A DNA stretch of 64,000 nucleotides, taken from NCBI RefSeq assembly GCF_001294535.1, contig NZ_LGIC01000035.1, positions 1 to 64,000 of the forward strand. Direction: 5' to 3'. Positions within the stretch are counted from its first letter, which is position 1. Each line of letters starts with the position of its first letter. Origin of the DNA: Cypionkella psychrotolerans. GTDB lineage: Bacteria; Pseudomonadota; Alphaproteobacteria; Rhodobacterales; Rhodobacteraceae. The notes under the pieces are model-generated. The model had not been told where the DNA came from. It worked only from the letters and a program-made list of their open reading frames with translations, and searched no databases. Position numbers and translations under genes: made by a program. This document shows positions 37,718 to 47,953 of the stretch, piece after piece.

Positions 37718-38596
37718 ATGCTGCAAACTAACATCAGCCGCGACATTTCCTACGCCACCTCGGCCCGCACCCGCCCCGGTCGCGCGTTGATCCGTGTGCT
37801 GGAAAACGTCTCTGGCCGCCGCCACCTGATCGAGCGCGCCGCTGGTTACGAACATGACATCGCGCAAGGCCGCTCGTTCTGGCAAGTCATCCCCGAGCGC
37901 TACGGCCTCAGCCTCGACCTCATCGCAGGCAGCCCTGCCAACATCCCCACCGCAGGCCCACTGGTGCTGATCGCCAACCACCCCTACGGCATCCTCGACG
38001 GCCTGATGATGGGCCATCTGCTGGATGCGATCCGAGGCGATTTCCGCATCCTGTCGAACGCGGTCTTCCGCCGCGCCGAGGCGCTGAACAAAGTCCTGCT
38101 GCCGATTTCGTTCGATGAGACCAAAGAGTCCGTCAAACTCAACCTGCAAACCCGCGCCACCGCCCTGCAATACCTCAGCGAAGGCGGCGCGATCGGCATC
38201 TTCCCCGGCGGCACAGTCTCCACCTCACTCAAACCATTCTCCCGCCCGATGGACCCAGGCTGGCGCAACTTCACCGCCAAGATGATCGCCAAATCCAATG
38301 CCACCGTGGTTCCCATATACTTTGAGGGCCACAACTCGCGCCTGTTTCAACTCGCCTCCCGCGTCCACGCCAACCTGCGCGTCGCCATGCTGCTGAAAGA
38401 GTTCAAATCCCGCACTGACACCCCCGTCCGCCTTGTGATCGGCCAACCGATCCCCGCCGACACCATCCAATCCCTGAAATCCGACCTCACCGCGATGATG
38501 GAAACCCTGCGCCAAGCCACCTACGCCCTTTCACCCGCGCCACTTCCCTCTTATGCTCACGGCTACGAATTCGAGGCGAAATACAAATCCCGCTAA
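37718..38596 (+). CDS. PlsC-like lysophospholipid acyltransferase
   Basis: A 292-residue acyltransferase with a PlsC fold, but the catalytic motif reads NHPYGILD (His-x5-Asp rather than the common His-x4-Asp) and the second motif is FPGGTVS. It probably acylates a lysophospholipid or ornithine/amino lipid. The ATG at 37718 follows GAGG; an upstream in-frame ATG at 37688 is possible. It is divergent from the LysR gene, and murI follows after 40 bases. Confidence 0.8.
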   Translation: MLQTNISRDISYATSARTRPGRALIRVLENVSGRRHLIERAAGYEHDIAQGRSFWQVIPERYGLSLDLIAGSPANIPTAGPLVLIANHPYGILDGLMMGHLLDAIRGDFRILSNAVFRRAEALNKVLLPISFDETKESVKLNLQTRATALQYLSEGGAIGIFPGGTVSTSLKPFSRPMDPGWRNFTAKMIAKSNATVVPIYFEGHNSRLFQLASRVHANLRVAMLLKEFKSRTDTPVRLVIGQPIPADTIQSLKSDLTAMMETLRQATYALSPAPLPSYAHGYEFEAKYKSR

Positions 38597-38636
38597 ACCG
38601 CAGCCTCAAGACTGCGAAAGCGGGCAGGGGGCAAAG

Positions 38637-39449
38637 ATGGCAGTAGGCGTATTCGACAGCGGCATCGGCGGGCTGACAGTGCTGGACGCACTGACAAAGC
38701 GTCTCCCCGACACCCCCTTCGTCTATTTCGGCGACAACGCCCACGCGCCCTATGGCGTGCGCACCCATGACGACATTTTCAACCTGACCTGCGCCGCCAC
38801 CGAACGCCTCTGGGCCGAGGGCTGCGATCTGGTCATCCTCGCCTGCAACACCGCCTCCGCCGCAGCCCTCAAACGCATGCAGGAAACCTGGCTCCCCCCC
38901 GAAAAGCGCGTCCTCGGCGTATTCGTGCCGCTGATTGAGGCGCTGACCGAACGCCAATGGGGCGACAACTCGCCGCCCCGCGAAGTCAGCGTCAAACATG
39001 TGGCCCTGTTCGCCACCCCTGCCACCGTCGCCTCCCGCGCCTTCCAGCGCGAATTGGCCTTCCGCGCCATCGGCGTCGATGTCGAAGCCCAACCCTGCGG
39101 CGGAGTGGTGGACGCCATCGAGCAAGGCGATGAAATCCTCGCCGAAGCCCTCGTGCGCAGCCATGTCGAGGCCCTCAAACGCCGGATGCCCCACCCGCAA
39201 GCCGCAATCCTCGGCTGCACCCACTACCCGCTGATGGAAAAAACCTTCGCCGAAGCACTAGGGCCAGAGGTGAAAGTCTACTCCCAAGCCAACCTCGTCG
39301 CCGAATCCCTCGCGGACTACCTCACAAGACGCCCCGAAATGCTGGGGCAGGGCACGCAAAGCAAATTCATCACGACTGGCGACGCTGCGTCCGTCTCCAA
39401 CAAAGCCACGCAATTCCTCCGCAAGAAAGTCACCTTTGAGGCCGCCTGA
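38637..39449 (+). CDS. murI: Glutamate racemase
   Basis: A 270-residue glutamate racemase giving D-glutamate for peptidoglycan. The two catalytic Cys lie in ACNTAS and [16 protein letters not shown] is the N-terminal motif. The ATG at 38637 has GGGCAAAG upstream. Confidence 0.93.
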   Translation: MAVGVFDSGIGGLTVLDALTKRLPDTPFVYFGDNAHAPYGVRTHDDIFNLTCAATERLWAEGCDLVILACNTASAAALKRMQETWLPPEKRVLGVFVPLIEALTERQWGDNSPPREVSVKHVALFATPATVASRAFQRELAFRAIGVDVEAQPCGGVVDAIEQGDEILAEALVRSHVEALKRRMPHPQAAILGCTHYPLMEKTFAEALGPEVKVYSQANLVAESLADYLTRRPEMLGQGTQSKFITTGDAASVSNKATQFLRKKVTFEAA

Positions 39450-39452
39450 CCC

Positions 39453-39480
39453 GTAGGGTGCGCTTCAGAGCACCACCCTC
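39453..39480. repeat. GTAGGGTGNGCTTCAGNGCA dispersed repeat (copy 1)
   Basis: GTAGGGTGCGCTTCAGAGCACC lies after murI; a second copy at 40339-40360 flanks the orphan two-CXXC gene on the other side, and a CACATTGG-type repeat follows at 39490-39520. Confidence 0.65.
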
Positions 39481-39563
39481 AATCCCAACAAATTCACATT
39501 GGCCCAAATACTCCCCGCAGAGCCTCCCCAGCCTTCCACCCGCGCGACGCTGCAATGCGCTGG

Positions 39564-39585
39564 GTAGGGCGGGGTTCACCCCGCC
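39564..39585. repeat. GTAGGGCGGGGTTCACCCCGCC dispersed palindrome (copy 2)
   Basis: Same hairpin as 27567-27588. It overlaps the last codons and stop of the orphan two-CXXC gene (minus strand), so the stop of that gene lies inside the repeat. Confidence 0.7.
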
Positions 39586-40220
39586 ATATCTTTTCCACCC
39601 ATATCGCGTTCCTTTGCGTCAAGAATATCGGCGCTGACCATCTTGACAAATGCCAACCCTCGCAACCGTTTTCCCTTCAAGGCTTCTGCAACACCATCTC
39701 CCACCAGTATTGGGGAGTCGAAGAATGCAAGATTCTTTTTCCCAATAGTTCTCATGACGAAATTGCTTTGAGCGCTCACTATTTCTGATCGGCCAAGAAC
39801 CTCATCGCGCCCCAATGCCAACGTAAAAGATTTTGCAGTATGTTGTTTTGGATGGCCGCACGCGTCACAAATTGGTCCGTGAGGTTCTTGTTCAAAGCCA
39901 CCGCCATGCAGCCGCACAGCGCGCTTTGGCAAAAACACAAATTGCTTTCTCGACAGCGGCAAAAACGCGACCCCCTCAAGATCAGCCTCCTCCACCATCC
40001 GCTTAAACTTAGCGGTCGCAATCCAGAAGCCATCTGATGTCATAGACAGATCGCCGGTCGTTGCGCGATGCTCCGTATCAAGGCCGACTGGCTCAACTTC
40101 AAGAATAAGCCCGCAGCCCTGACACTTTCTGTGTGGGGTTTGCGGAGTGACGACACATATGCCATTCATATGGCCAGATAGAAGAAACGGCATCGACGGA
40201 CCCCTCACTTTTCGAAACAA
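39576..40220 (-). CDS. Orphan protein with two CXXC motifs
   Basis: A 214-codon frame whose product has CQGCG near residue 33 and CDACG near residue 120, a double-CXXCG pattern reminiscent of some immunity-like families, though no family is assigned. A start at 40193 with GAGGGG upstream is also plausible. In the overlapping frame at 40099-40311 a protein-like stretch (SEGSVDAVSSIWPYEWH) is open, so the gene may be frameshifted near 40140-40170. The region is less GC-rich than its neighbours and lies between dispersed repeats, suggesting acquisition. Confidence 0.5.
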   Translation of the reverse strand: MFRKVRGPSMPFLLSGHMNGICVVTPQTPHRKCQGCGLILEVEPVGLDTEHRATTGDLSMTSDGFWIATAKFKRMVEEADLEGVAFLPLSRKQFVFLPKRAVRLHGGGFEQEPHGPICDACGHPKQHTAKSFTLALGRDEVLGRSEIVSAQSNFVMRTIGKKNLAFFDSPILVGDGVAEALKGKRLRGLAFVKMVSADILDAKERDMGGKDMAG

Positions 40221-40338
40221 TAGCGTGGCATTCGATGAAGTCTACAACCGCGCGGCAACCCTTGAAAATGAAGGTGAAACCTGCGCCAGATCGCTGGAAA
40301 GTCATCCGCAATTCATCCAGTGTGATCCTGATAACAAG

Positions 40339-40360
40339 GTAGGGTGTGCTTCAGCGCAAC
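40339..40360. repeat. GTAGGGTGNGCTTCAGNGCA dispersed repeat (copy 2)
   Basis: GTAGGGTGTGCTTCAGCGCAAC, matching 39453-39474 with few differences. Confidence 0.65.
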
Positions 40361-40448
40361 ACTTCCTTTGCTCATCACTCACCCAGCCAAACCTTAACAA
40401 ATCCTTAAATCCACCACCCCACCCCCTTGAATCCAAACAATAAAAAAA

Positions 40449-40465
40449 GGTCCCGAGTTGGGACC
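40449..40465. other. Perfect hairpin GGTCCC/GGGACC before the DUF1684 gene
   Basis: A 6-bp perfect stem with a 5-base loop, preceded on the plus strand by A7, so the minus strand reads hairpin plus T7. It sits 20 bases before the DUF1684 start. It could terminate an antisense transcript or be an operator. Confidence 0.5.
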
Positions 40466-40484
40466 AGCCAAAAAGGCCCCCACA

Positions 40485-41234
40485 ATGCTCCCCCTAACCC
40501 AACACCGCGCCGCCCGCCTGAAAGCCCTGCAAGCCGAGGACGGCTGGCTCAACCTCACCGACCGGGTCGAGCTTACCCCCGGCCCCCAATCCGCAGGCAC
40601 CGCCCCCGATAATCAAATCCACCTCTCCACCGGTCCCGCCCATCTCGGCCTGATCGACCACACCACCGAAACCCTGACACCCCCCGGTGCCGCCCCGATC
40701 CCCTTCCTCCCCACCCCAGCAGGCTTCCCCCAACTCCGCACTGAAACCCTCCTGCTAGAACTCCACACCGTAGACGGCACCCCAGCCCTCCGCGTCCGCG
40801 ACCTCACCCTGCCACGCCAAGCAACGCTCCACTACTTCCCCACCAACCCATCCTTGATCATCCGCGCCCGCTGGCAAACCCTGCCCACCCCGATCCAACA
40901 ATCCATCGACCAAAAAGGCGGCGCGCAAACCACTGTCCAACTCACCCACACCGCGCATTTCACCTACCAAAGCCACGCCATCACGCTGCTTGCGACCCAT
41001 TGGAAAGACGGCAAACCCATGTTCGTGATCCGTGACCAGACCAGCGGAAAAGAAACCTACCCCGCCTCGCGATTCCTGATCGGTGAGGACGCGACCGACA
41101 CCGAAATCACCCTCGATTTCAACCGCGCCTTCACCCCGCCCTGCGGCTTCACCGATTTCGCGATCTGCCCGCTGCCGCCTCGCGACAATATCCTGCCGTT
41201 TCGGGTTGAGGCTGGCGAGCGCCTGACACCATAA
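40485..41234 (+). CDS. DUF1684 protein
   Basis: A 249-residue protein with the DUF1684 landmarks [33 protein letters not shown] and [18 protein letters not shown]. Family function unknown. ATG at 40485 has only a weak AAAGG upstream. Confidence 0.85.
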   Translation: MLPLTQHRAARLKALQAEDGWLNLTDRVELTPGPQSAGTAPDNQIHLSTGPAHLGLIDHTTETLTPPGAAPIPFLPTPAGFPQLRTETLLLELHTVDGTPALRVRDLTLPRQATLHYFPTNPSLIIRARWQTLPTPIQQSIDQKGGAQTTVQLTHTAHFTYQSHAITLLATHWKDGKPMFVIRDQTSGKETYPASRFLIGEDATDTEITLDFNRAFTPPCGFTDFAICPLPPRDNILPFRVEAGERLTP

Positions 41235-41293
41235 TTTCACTTGCATCTGCCCCCCCCAAACGCCACATCTGCGCCACCAAAACGGAGGCAGCC

Positions 41294-42322
41294 ATGACCC
41301 ATCGCATCGCCATTCTCGGAGCTTCAGGTTACACTGGTGCCGAGCTTGTCCGCCTGATCGCCACGCATCCCGAGATGAAAATAGTTGCGCTTTCTGCCGA
41401 CCGTAAAGCGGGGATGGCGATGGCCGAAGTCTTTCCGTTCCTGCGTCACCTTGATCTTCCGCGCTTGCAAAAGATTGATGAGATCGACTTTTCAGGCGTT
41501 GATCTGTGTTTCTGCGCGCTGCCCCACGCGACCACCCAAGTTGTCATCTCGGCCCTGCCGCGCGATTTGAAGATTGTCGATTTGTCGGCTGACTTCCGGC
41601 TGCGTGATCCGGCAGAGTATGAGAAGTGGTATGGCCAAGCCCACACAGCCACCGACCTGCAAAAAGAAGCCGTCTATGGTCTGACCGAGTTTTACCGCGA
41701 CGATATCCGCAAGGGGCGTCTGGTGGCAGGGACGGGTTGCAACGCCGCGACCGGGCAGTACGCGCTGCGGCCGCTAATTTCGGCGGGGGTGATTGATCTG
41801 GACCATATCCTGATCGACCTTAAAGCCGGAGTATCCGGGGCTGGGCGGTCGCTAAAGGAAAACCTGCTGCACGCGGAACTTTCCGGCGGCACGCATACCT
41901 ATTCGATGGGTGGCAAGCACCGCCATTTGGGCGAGTTTGATCAGGAGTTTTCTAAACTCGCCGGACGGCCTGTTCATATTCAGTTTTCGCCGCATCTGCT
42001 GCCGATGAACCGCGGGATTCTGGCGACCACCTATGTGCAGGGCGACGCGAAGGTCATTCATCAGGTGCTGACCGACGTTTATGCAGCCGAGCCGTTCTTG
42101 CAGGTGCTACCCTTTGGCGCACTCCCCTCGACGCGCGACATTGCAGGCTCTAACTACTGCCATATCGGCGTGGTCGGGGATCGGGTTCCGGGCCGCGCTG
42201 TGGTGGTGGCTGTGTTGGACAATCTGACGAAAGGCTCGTCGGGGCAGGCGATCCAGAACGCCAATCTGATGCTGGGAATTGAGGAAACGTCGGGGCTGAT
42301 GTTAGCACCGATGTTCCCGTAA
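41294..42322 (+). CDS. argC: N-acetyl-gamma-glutamyl-phosphate reductase
   Basis: A 342-residue ArgC that reduces N-acetylglutamyl phosphate with NADPH in arginine synthesis. [13 protein letters not shown] is the cofactor loop; the active-site Cys is in [21 protein letters not shown] follows. The ATG follows GGAGGCAGCC. Confidence 0.92.
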   Translation: MTHRIAILGASGYTGAELVRLIATHPEMKIVALSADRKAGMAMAEVFPFLRHLDLPRLQKIDEIDFSGVDLCFCALPHATTQVVISALPRDLKIVDLSADFRLRDPAEYEKWYGQAHTATDLQKEAVYGLTEFYRDDIRKGRLVAGTGCNAATGQYALRPLISAGVIDLDHILIDLKAGVSGAGRSLKENLLHAELSGGTHTYSMGGKHRHLGEFDQEFSKLAGRPVHIQFSPHLLPMNRGILATTYVQGDAKVIHQVLTDVYAAEPFLQVLPFGALPSTRDIAGSNYCHIGVVGDRVPGRAVVVAVLDNLTKGSSGQAIQNANLMLGIEETSGLMLAPMFP

Positions 42323-42331
42323 GGGGCTGAT

Positions 42332-42784
42332 ATGGCTGGGTTAAAGGGGCTAAAAAAACGCCGCCGCGTGCAGTTGATCCTGTTTGCATTTGTGCTGCTG
42401 GCGGCCTCAACCGCGCTGATTGGCTATGCCATGCGCGACGGTATCAACTTTTTCCGCTCGCCCAGTCAGGTTCTGTCCGATCCGCCGCGCGCGGGTGAGG
42501 TGTTTCGCATCGGCGGGCTGGTCGAAAAGGGCACCTTGGTGCGCGGGCAGGGGGAAACGATCACCTTCAGCGTGACCGATACCAACAAGACCGTGCCTGT
42601 GAAGTTTACCGGAGTTCTGCCCGATCTGTTTGCCGAAGGCGCGGGCATGGTCGGCACCGGAGAGATGGAGGGCGATACCTTTGTCGCCAGTGAAATTCTC
42701 GCAAAGCATGATGAGAATTACATGCCAAAAGAGGTGGTTGACGCTTTGAAAGCGCAGGGCGTTTACGTCGCGCCGCAGAAGTAG
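42332..42784 (+). CDS. ccmE: Cytochrome c maturation heme chaperone CcmE
   Basis: A 150-residue CcmE with one N-terminal membrane segment (ILFAFVLLAASTALIGYAM) and the periplasmic heme-binding motif AKHDENYMP (His). It carries heme for c-type cytochrome assembly. It starts nine bases after argC. Confidence 0.93.
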   Translation: MAGLKGLKKRRRVQLILFAFVLLAASTALIGYAMRDGINFFRSPSQVLSDPPRAGEVFRIGGLVEKGTLVRGQGETITFSVTDTNKTVPVKFTGVLPDLFAEGAGMVGTGEMEGDTFVASEILAKHDENYMPKEVVDALKAQGVYVAPQK

Positions 42785-42869
42785 TTCTGCAGTACCAGCG
42801 CGCGCTTCACTCGCAGCAGGTTAACCGCTTCGCGCCAGCATAGCCCCCGGCAATCCAAGGGGAGATGCG

Positions 42870-43481
42870 ATGAAATCTGTGCGGGAACTGGCGGCTGAGA
42901 TTGTCGCGCGCGAGGGCGGTTTTGTGAACGATCCCGATGATCCGGGCGGCGCCACAAACCACGGAGTTACCCTGAATACCCTGCGGCGATTGGGGATTGA
43001 TATCACCCGCGACACGCGCATTGATGTGACCGATGTGCGGGCGCTGACCCCCGCCCAAGCGGTTGATATCTATGTCGAACATTGCTACCGGCGCACTGGC
43101 ATTGGCGCGCTGCCCGAGGTCTTGCAAGCGTCCGTTTTCGATATGTATGTCAACGCAGGCGCAAATGCGGTGAAGGTGTTGCAGCGGTTGCTGACCAGCA
43201 TGGGATTTCCCTGCAATGCGGATGCTCAGATTGGTCCGCAGACCATTCGCGCGGCGCAGATGGCCGCAGAAGCTGCCCCCAGCCACCTTGCAGACGCCTA
43301 CGGAATTGCACGGCGGAATTATTATTACGCTCTGGCCGATGCCCGTCCCGCCAGCCGTAAATATGCGCGCCGCCGTGATGGCGGCAAGGGCGGTTGGATC
43401 ACGCGCGCCGAGGAGTTTATCGCGCCGAAATATCGGCTGACAGAGGCGCAACATCACGCACGGGTGGCAGCATGGGATTGA
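42870..43481 (+). CDS. Endolysin: GH108 N-acetylmuramidase with peptidoglycan-binding domain
   Basis: A 203-residue muramidase with the GH108 start EGGFVNDPDDPGGATNHGVT (Glu is the catalytic residue) and a C-terminal peptidoglycan-binding segment with LLTSMGFPCNADAQIGPQT. Paired with a holin it fits the lysis module that releases gene transfer agents in Rhodobacteraceae. The ATG at 42870 follows AGGGGAGATGCG. Overlaps the holin gene by ten bases. Confidence 0.88.
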   Translation: MKSVRELAAEIVAREGGFVNDPDDPGGATNHGVTLNTLRRLGIDITRDTRIDVTDVRALTPAQAVDIYVEHCYRRTGIGALPEVLQASVFDMYVNAGANAVKVLQRLLTSMGFPCNADAQIGPQTIRAAQMAAEAAPSHLADAYGIARRNYYYALADARPASRKYARRRDGGKGGWITRAEEFIAPKYRLTEAQHHARVAAWD

Positions 43482-43957
43482 TCGGCACAGTTTTGAACGC
43501 GCCGGGTGCGGTGGCGGCTTTGGGCGATGCCGCCAAGGGCGTGGCAGAGGTGTTCGTCCCGTCGGCGACCAAGCGGATGGAGCTGTCGGCACAGGCGCAA
43601 GCGGCGGCGTTAGAGCAATTTGGTGATGAATTCAGCAACGCCTCGACCAGTGGTTTCGACCGCTTGATTAACGGGTTAAACCGCCTGCCGCGCCCGCTTC
43701 TGGCGTTTGGCACCATTGGTCTGTTCGTTTATGCGATGATTGACCCGCCGGATTTTGCTTTGCGTATGATGGGGTTGAATGCGGTGCCGGAACCGCTTTG
43801 GTGGCTGCTCGGTGCAGTCGTGGCGTTTTACTTTGGCGCGCGTGAGACACATTACTTTCGCAATCGCCCGGTCAGCGTGACTGCGGGGCTGAATCCAACC
43901 ACCGCGGCCTCTGATGCCAATCCCGCCTTGGATGATTGGCGTTTTGAGCAAAACTAG
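43472..43957 (+). CDS. GTA-type holin
   Basis: A 161-residue protein with hydrophobic segments near [19 protein letters not shown] and [13 protein letters not shown], matching the three-transmembrane holin family known from gene transfer agent release. Holins permeabilise the inner membrane to let endolysin out. It follows the endolysin gene with a ten-base overlap. A weak GGTGGC precedes the ATG at 43472. Confidence 0.85.
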   Translation: MGLIGTVLNAPGAVAALGDAAKGVAEVFVPSATKRMELSAQAQAAALEQFGDEFSNASTSGFDRLINGLNRLPRPLLAFGTIGLFVYAMIDPPDFALRMMGLNAVPEPLWWLLGAVVAFYFGARETHYFRNRPVSVTAGLNPTTAASDANPALDDWRFEQN

Positions 43958-44045
43958 CCGCCTAAACGGCCCCAAAACCGGGGCTGTCCTTGACCTGTCT
44001 TGCTGGCTCTGGCATTGCCAAACCAACGAGACAGGAATTGATCAA

Positions 44046-45791
44046 ATGAACCTCTTTGCCGAAATCCGCAGCTTGGTGACCGACAGCCTGACGGCTTTGG
44101 CCGCCGAGGGCGTTTTGCCCACTGGTCTGGACTTTGCACAGGTGGCGGTCGAGCCGCCGCGCGATCCGGCGCATGGCGATATGGCGACCAATGCGGCGAT
44201 GGTGTTGGCGAAACCCGCCGGTATGCAGCCGCGTGCGATTGCCGAGGCTTTGGCTGCCAAGCTGGTGCTGGACCCGCGCCTGACCGGGGCCGAAGTGGCG
44301 GGGCCAGGGTTCTTGAACCTGCGGCTGGCGGCGAATGTCTGGCAGGGCGTGGTGAAAGCGGCGCTGACGGAAGGGTTGGCGTTTGGCAAATCCAGTGCTG
44401 GGGCAGGGCGCAAAGTCAACGTCGAGTTCGTCTCTGCCAACCCGACTGGCCCGATGCATGTCGGGCACGTGCGCGGTGCCGTGTTCGGAGATGCGCTGGC
44501 GCGGCTACTGGCATTCTCGGGCTGGAATGTCACCCGCGAATATTACATCAACGATGCAGGCGCGCAGGTTGATGTGTTGGCGCGCTCGGCTTACGAGCGG
44601 TATCGTGAGGCCAATGGGCTGGAGCCTGAAATCCGCGAGGGGCTTTATCCCGGCGATTATCTGATCCCGGTGGGCGAGGCGTTGAAGGCGAAATTCGGCA
44701 CCAGTCTGCTCGATAAGGGCGAGGAGGTCTGGCTGGCCGACATTCGCGAAATCGCGTCTGAGATGATGATGGAAGAAATTCGCGGCGATCTGGCGGCTTT
44801 GGGCGTCAAGATGGACGTATATTCGTCGGAAAAGGCGCTGTATGGCACCGGGCAGATTGAGGCTGCGATCCAAGCCCTGCGTGACATGGATCTGATCTAT
44901 GAAGGCACGCTGGAACCGCCGAAGGGTAAGCTTCTGGAAGACTGGGAACCCCGTGTCCAGACCCTGTTCCGTTCCTCTGCGCATGGAGATGACAGCGACC
45001 GCCCGGTGATGAAATCAGATGGATCGTGGACCTATTTTGCCCCCGACATAGCCTATCACTACAACAAGGTGCAGCGCGGTTTTGACGAGCTGATCGACAT
45101 TTTTGGTGCCGATCACGGCGGATATGTCAAGCGGATGAAGGCGGCGGTTTCGGCCCTGTCCAATGGTAAAGTTCCGTTGGATATCAAGCTGGTGCAGCTG
45201 GTGAAGCTTTATAAGAATGGCGAGCCGTTCAAGATGTCAAAGCGGGCAGGCACCTTTGTGACCCTCCGCGATGTGGTCGAACAAGCGGGCGCGGATGTGA
45301 CCCGCTTTATGATGCTGACCCGCAAGAACGACGTGACCTTGGATTTCGATTTCGCCAAGGTGCTGGAGCAGTCGAAAGACAACCCGGTGTTCTATGTGCA
45401 ATATGCCAATGCCCGGATCAACTCGGTGCTGCGCAAGTCGCGTGAGGCCGGGATTGATTGCAGCGATGCGGCTTTGGCAAACGCCGATCTGGCCATTCTG
45501 AGCCACCCTGCTGAGATCGCTATGGCGCAGAAACTCGCCGAATGGCCGCGCTTGGTCGAGATCGCCGCCAAGGGCAACGAGCCGCACCGTATTGCGTTTT
45601 ACCTCTATGAACTGGCGTCCGAATTCCATTCGCTTTGGAACAAAGGCAACGATGATACCAGCCTGCGCTTTATCCAGGAGGGTAATGCGGCAACATCTTC
45701 GGCGAAAATCGCCCTCGCGCGTGCCACGGGCGTTGTGATTTCGGCCGGCCTTGGTATCCTTGGCGTCACTCCGGTTGAGGAAATGCGGTAA
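44046..45791 (+). CDS. argS: Arginyl-tRNA synthetase
   Basis: A 581-residue class I synthetase with the HIGH-like [10 protein letters not shown] and the KMSKRAGTF loop; C-terminal anticodon domain. It charges tRNA-Arg. The ATG at 44046 follows AGGAATTGATCAA; a longer frame upstream is not used. A GCCCC/GGGGC stem-loop near 43979-43990 lies between the holin and argS. Confidence 0.95.
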   Translation: MNLFAEIRSLVTDSLTALAAEGVLPTGLDFAQVAVEPPRDPAHGDMATNAAMVLAKPAGMQPRAIAEALAAKLVLDPRLTGAEVAGPGFLNLRLAANVWQGVVKAALTEGLAFGKSSAGAGRKVNVEFVSANPTGPMHVGHVRGAVFGDALARLLAFSGWNVTREYYINDAGAQVDVLARSAYERYREANGLEPEIREGLYPGDYLIPVGEALKAKFGTSLLDKGEEVWLADIREIASEMMMEEIRGDLAALGVKMDVYSSEKALYGTGQIEAAIQALRDMDLIYEGTLEPPKGKLLEDWEPRVQTLFRSSAHGDDSDRPVMKSDGSWTYFAPDIAYHYNKVQRGFDELIDIFGADHGGYVKRMKAAVSALSNGKVPLDIKLVQLVKLYKNGEPFKMSKRAGTFVTLRDVVEQAGADVTRFMMLTRKNDVTLDFDFAKVLEQSKDNPVFYVQYANARINSVLRKSREAGIDCSDAALANADLAILSHPAEIAMAQKLAEWPRLVEIAAKGNEPHRIAFYLYELASEFHSLWNKGNDDTSLRFIQEGNAATSSAKIALARATGVVISAGLGILGVTPVEEMR

Positions 45792-45875
45792 GTGTCAAGG
45801 TCTGACCAGCCCGACCGGAGAGGGCAAAATAACAAGCAGGGGTGGCATGTATCGCCCTTGCACGCGAGGCAAGAC

Positions 45876-46949
45876 ATGGCGGACGTGGATTTCGATGAGT
45901 TCGACGGCGGTTATGCCGAGCATGAGATAGCCTCTGGCTATGCGACGGGGCGCGCCCGCGCGATGATAAACTTGGCCGGGGCCGCCTGTTCCGTGGCTTT
46001 GGTGATTGGGCTTGGCGTCTGGGGCTATAAACTGGCGGTGCGTGATGTTTCCGGCATCCCGGTGGTCCGCGCGCTGGAAGGCCCGCTGCGTATCGCGCCC
46101 GATAATCCCGGTGGCGATGTGGCGATGCATCAGGGTCTATCGGTCAACGCTGTGGCTGCTGCCGGAACCGCTTTGCCTTTGCCGGATAAACTGATCCTTG
46201 CGCCGAAAGAGGTGGCTTTGACAGCAGAAGATCAAGCAGGCACCGCTGAATTGTCGCAACTGCCTGCCGCCGATCCTTTGGCAAGTGGTGCCGAAGTGGT
46301 CGAGGTGGCACCGCAGGCTCAGGTAAGCCTTGCGCCCGTTGAGATTGCTCCGTCTGCTATGCCCGAGGTTGCTCCCAGTGCCGGGGGGGCGGATGCGACA
46401 AGCCTTGCGGTCACTGCACCTTTGCCTGCGACCCAGGAAGACGCAGTTGCCGCAGCCCTCGCCGCCGCTTTGGCGGACGGAGAAACCGCAGAAGGCGGGT
46501 TGAGTGAGGCCGAGGTTGCCGCCGCCGATCCGGTGAAGTCAGTGCGCCCGAGGCTGCGTCCAGCCAGCCGTAGCGCCGCTGCGGTCGCAGCCGTTGAACC
46601 CGCAGCCGCCACCGCCGAAGCTGCACCGGAGGCTGCCGCTCAGGTTCCCGTCGCAACAACCACCGCCGTGGCTGAAATCGACCCCAGCACTATCCCCGCG
46701 GGCACCCGGCTGGTACAGCTCGGGGCCTTCGACGATGAGGTGAGTGCGCGTGCCGAATGGGCCAAGCTGCAAGCCGACTTCCCGGATCTGCTGCCGGGCA
46801 AAGCCATGGTCGTGCAGTCGGCGCAAAGTGGCGGGCGTACCTTCTACCGCTTGCGCGCGCATGGTTTTGCCGACGAAGATGTGGCGCGGCAATTCTGCGC
46901 CGCGATGCTGGCTCAAAACGCCTCGTGCATCCCGGTTGCCCAAAAATGA
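45876..46949 (+). CDS. SPOR-domain membrane protein
   Basis: A 357-residue protein: one membrane segment near residues 30-52 (AACSVALVIGLGVWGYKLAV), an Ala/Pro/Glu-rich linker, and a C-terminal SPOR domain (TRLVQLGAFDDEVSARAEW) that binds denuded peptidoglycan at division sites. ATG at 45876 has GAGG upstream; a GTG at 45792 overlapping argS is an alternative. Heads an operon with nagZ. Confidence 0.8.
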   Translation: MADVDFDEFDGGYAEHEIASGYATGRARAMINLAGAACSVALVIGLGVWGYKLAVRDVSGIPVVRALEGPLRIAPDNPGGDVAMHQGLSVNAVAAAGTALPLPDKLILAPKEVALTAEDQAGTAELSQLPAADPLASGAEVVEVAPQAQVSLAPVEIAPSAMPEVAPSAGGADATSLAVTAPLPATQEDAVAAALAAALADGETAEGGLSEAEVAAADPVKSVRPRLRPASRSAAAVAAVEPAAATAEAAPEAAAQVPVATTTAVAEIDPSTIPAGTRLVQLGAFDDEVSARAEWAKLQADFPDLLPGKAMVVQSAQSGGRTFYRLRAHGFADEDVARQFCAAMLAQNASCIPVAQK

Positions 46950-47953
46950 TCGGCTCTGGTGCCGCGATCTTCGGCTGTGCCGGGCTGACGCTGACCGCAG
47001 CTGAGCGGGATTTCTTCCGCGATTATGATCCGTTGGGTTTCATCGTGTTTGCGCGGAATGTTGAGACTCCTGAACAGCTTACCCGCCTGACTGCCGATTT
47101 GCGCGATAGCGTTGGCCGTGACGCCCCCATCCTTGTTGATCAAGAAGGTGGCCGCGTTCAGCGCCTGCGCGCGCCATACTGGCGTGAATGGGCCGCCCCG
47201 CTTGATACCGTAGAGAAAGCCGGAGCAAACGCCGCCCGCGTGATGGCGCTGCGTTCGCTGGTGATCGCTGCAGAACTCCGCGCCGTCGGCATTGACGCCA
47301 ACTGCGCCCCTGTTGCTGACATTGCGGGCCCCAATACCCACCCGTTCCTGCGCAATCGCTGCTATGGCCAAGACGTTGAAACCGTCAGCCAAATCGCCCG
47401 CGCCGTCGCCGATGCGCATCTGGAGATGGGCGTGCTGCCGGTGGTCAAACACATGCCGGGGCATGGCCGATCCATCAACGACACCCACCACGATTTGCCC
47501 ACTGTCACCACCGACCGCGCCACCCTGAACGCCACAGATTTCGCGCCGTTCCGCGCTTTGGCCGACCTGCCGATGGCGATGACGGCGCATATCATCTTCT
47601 CGGCCTATGACAGCCTGCCCGCCACCCAATCGCCCGCGATGATCAAAGCGATCCGCGATGAGATCGGCTTTGCGGGCCTGCTGATCACCGATGATCTGAA
47701 CATGCAGGCGCTGGCGGGCAGCTTGGGGCAGCGGGCGGCGCGCTCGATGACGGCGGGCTGCGATATTGCGCTGCATTGCAAGGGCGATATGGCCGAAATG
47801 CTGGAGGTCGCCGCTGCCGCAGGCGTGATGACGGCTGCCGCCCGTACGCGTGCTGTGGCAGCGCTTGCGCAACGCCGTCCGGCGAAATCCGTTGACATCG
47901 CCGCGCTGGAGGCTGAGTTTTCGGCTCTGCTGGGCGAAGGTGCGCATGGCTGA
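46946..47953 (+). CDS. nagZ: Beta-N-acetylhexosaminidase
   Basis: A 335-residue GH3 enzyme that removes N-acetylglucosamine from peptidoglycan fragments during recycling. KHMPGHGRSINDTHHD holds the His-Asp catalytic pair. Starts in the ATGA overlap with the SPOR gene. Confidence 0.92.
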   Translation: MIGSGAAIFGCAGLTLTAAERDFFRDYDPLGFIVFARNVETPEQLTRLTADLRDSVGRDAPILVDQEGGRVQRLRAPYWREWAAPLDTVEKAGANAARVMALRSLVIAAELRAVGIDANCAPVADIAGPNTHPFLRNRCYGQDVETVSQIARAVADAHLEMGVLPVVKHMPGHGRSINDTHHDLPTVTTDRATLNATDFAPFRALADLPMAMTAHIIFSAYDSLPATQSPAMIKAIRDEIGFAGLLITDDLNMQALAGSLGQRAARSMTAGCDIALHCKGDMAEMLEVAAAAGVMTAAARTRAVAALAQRRPAKSVDIAALEAEFSALLGEGAHG

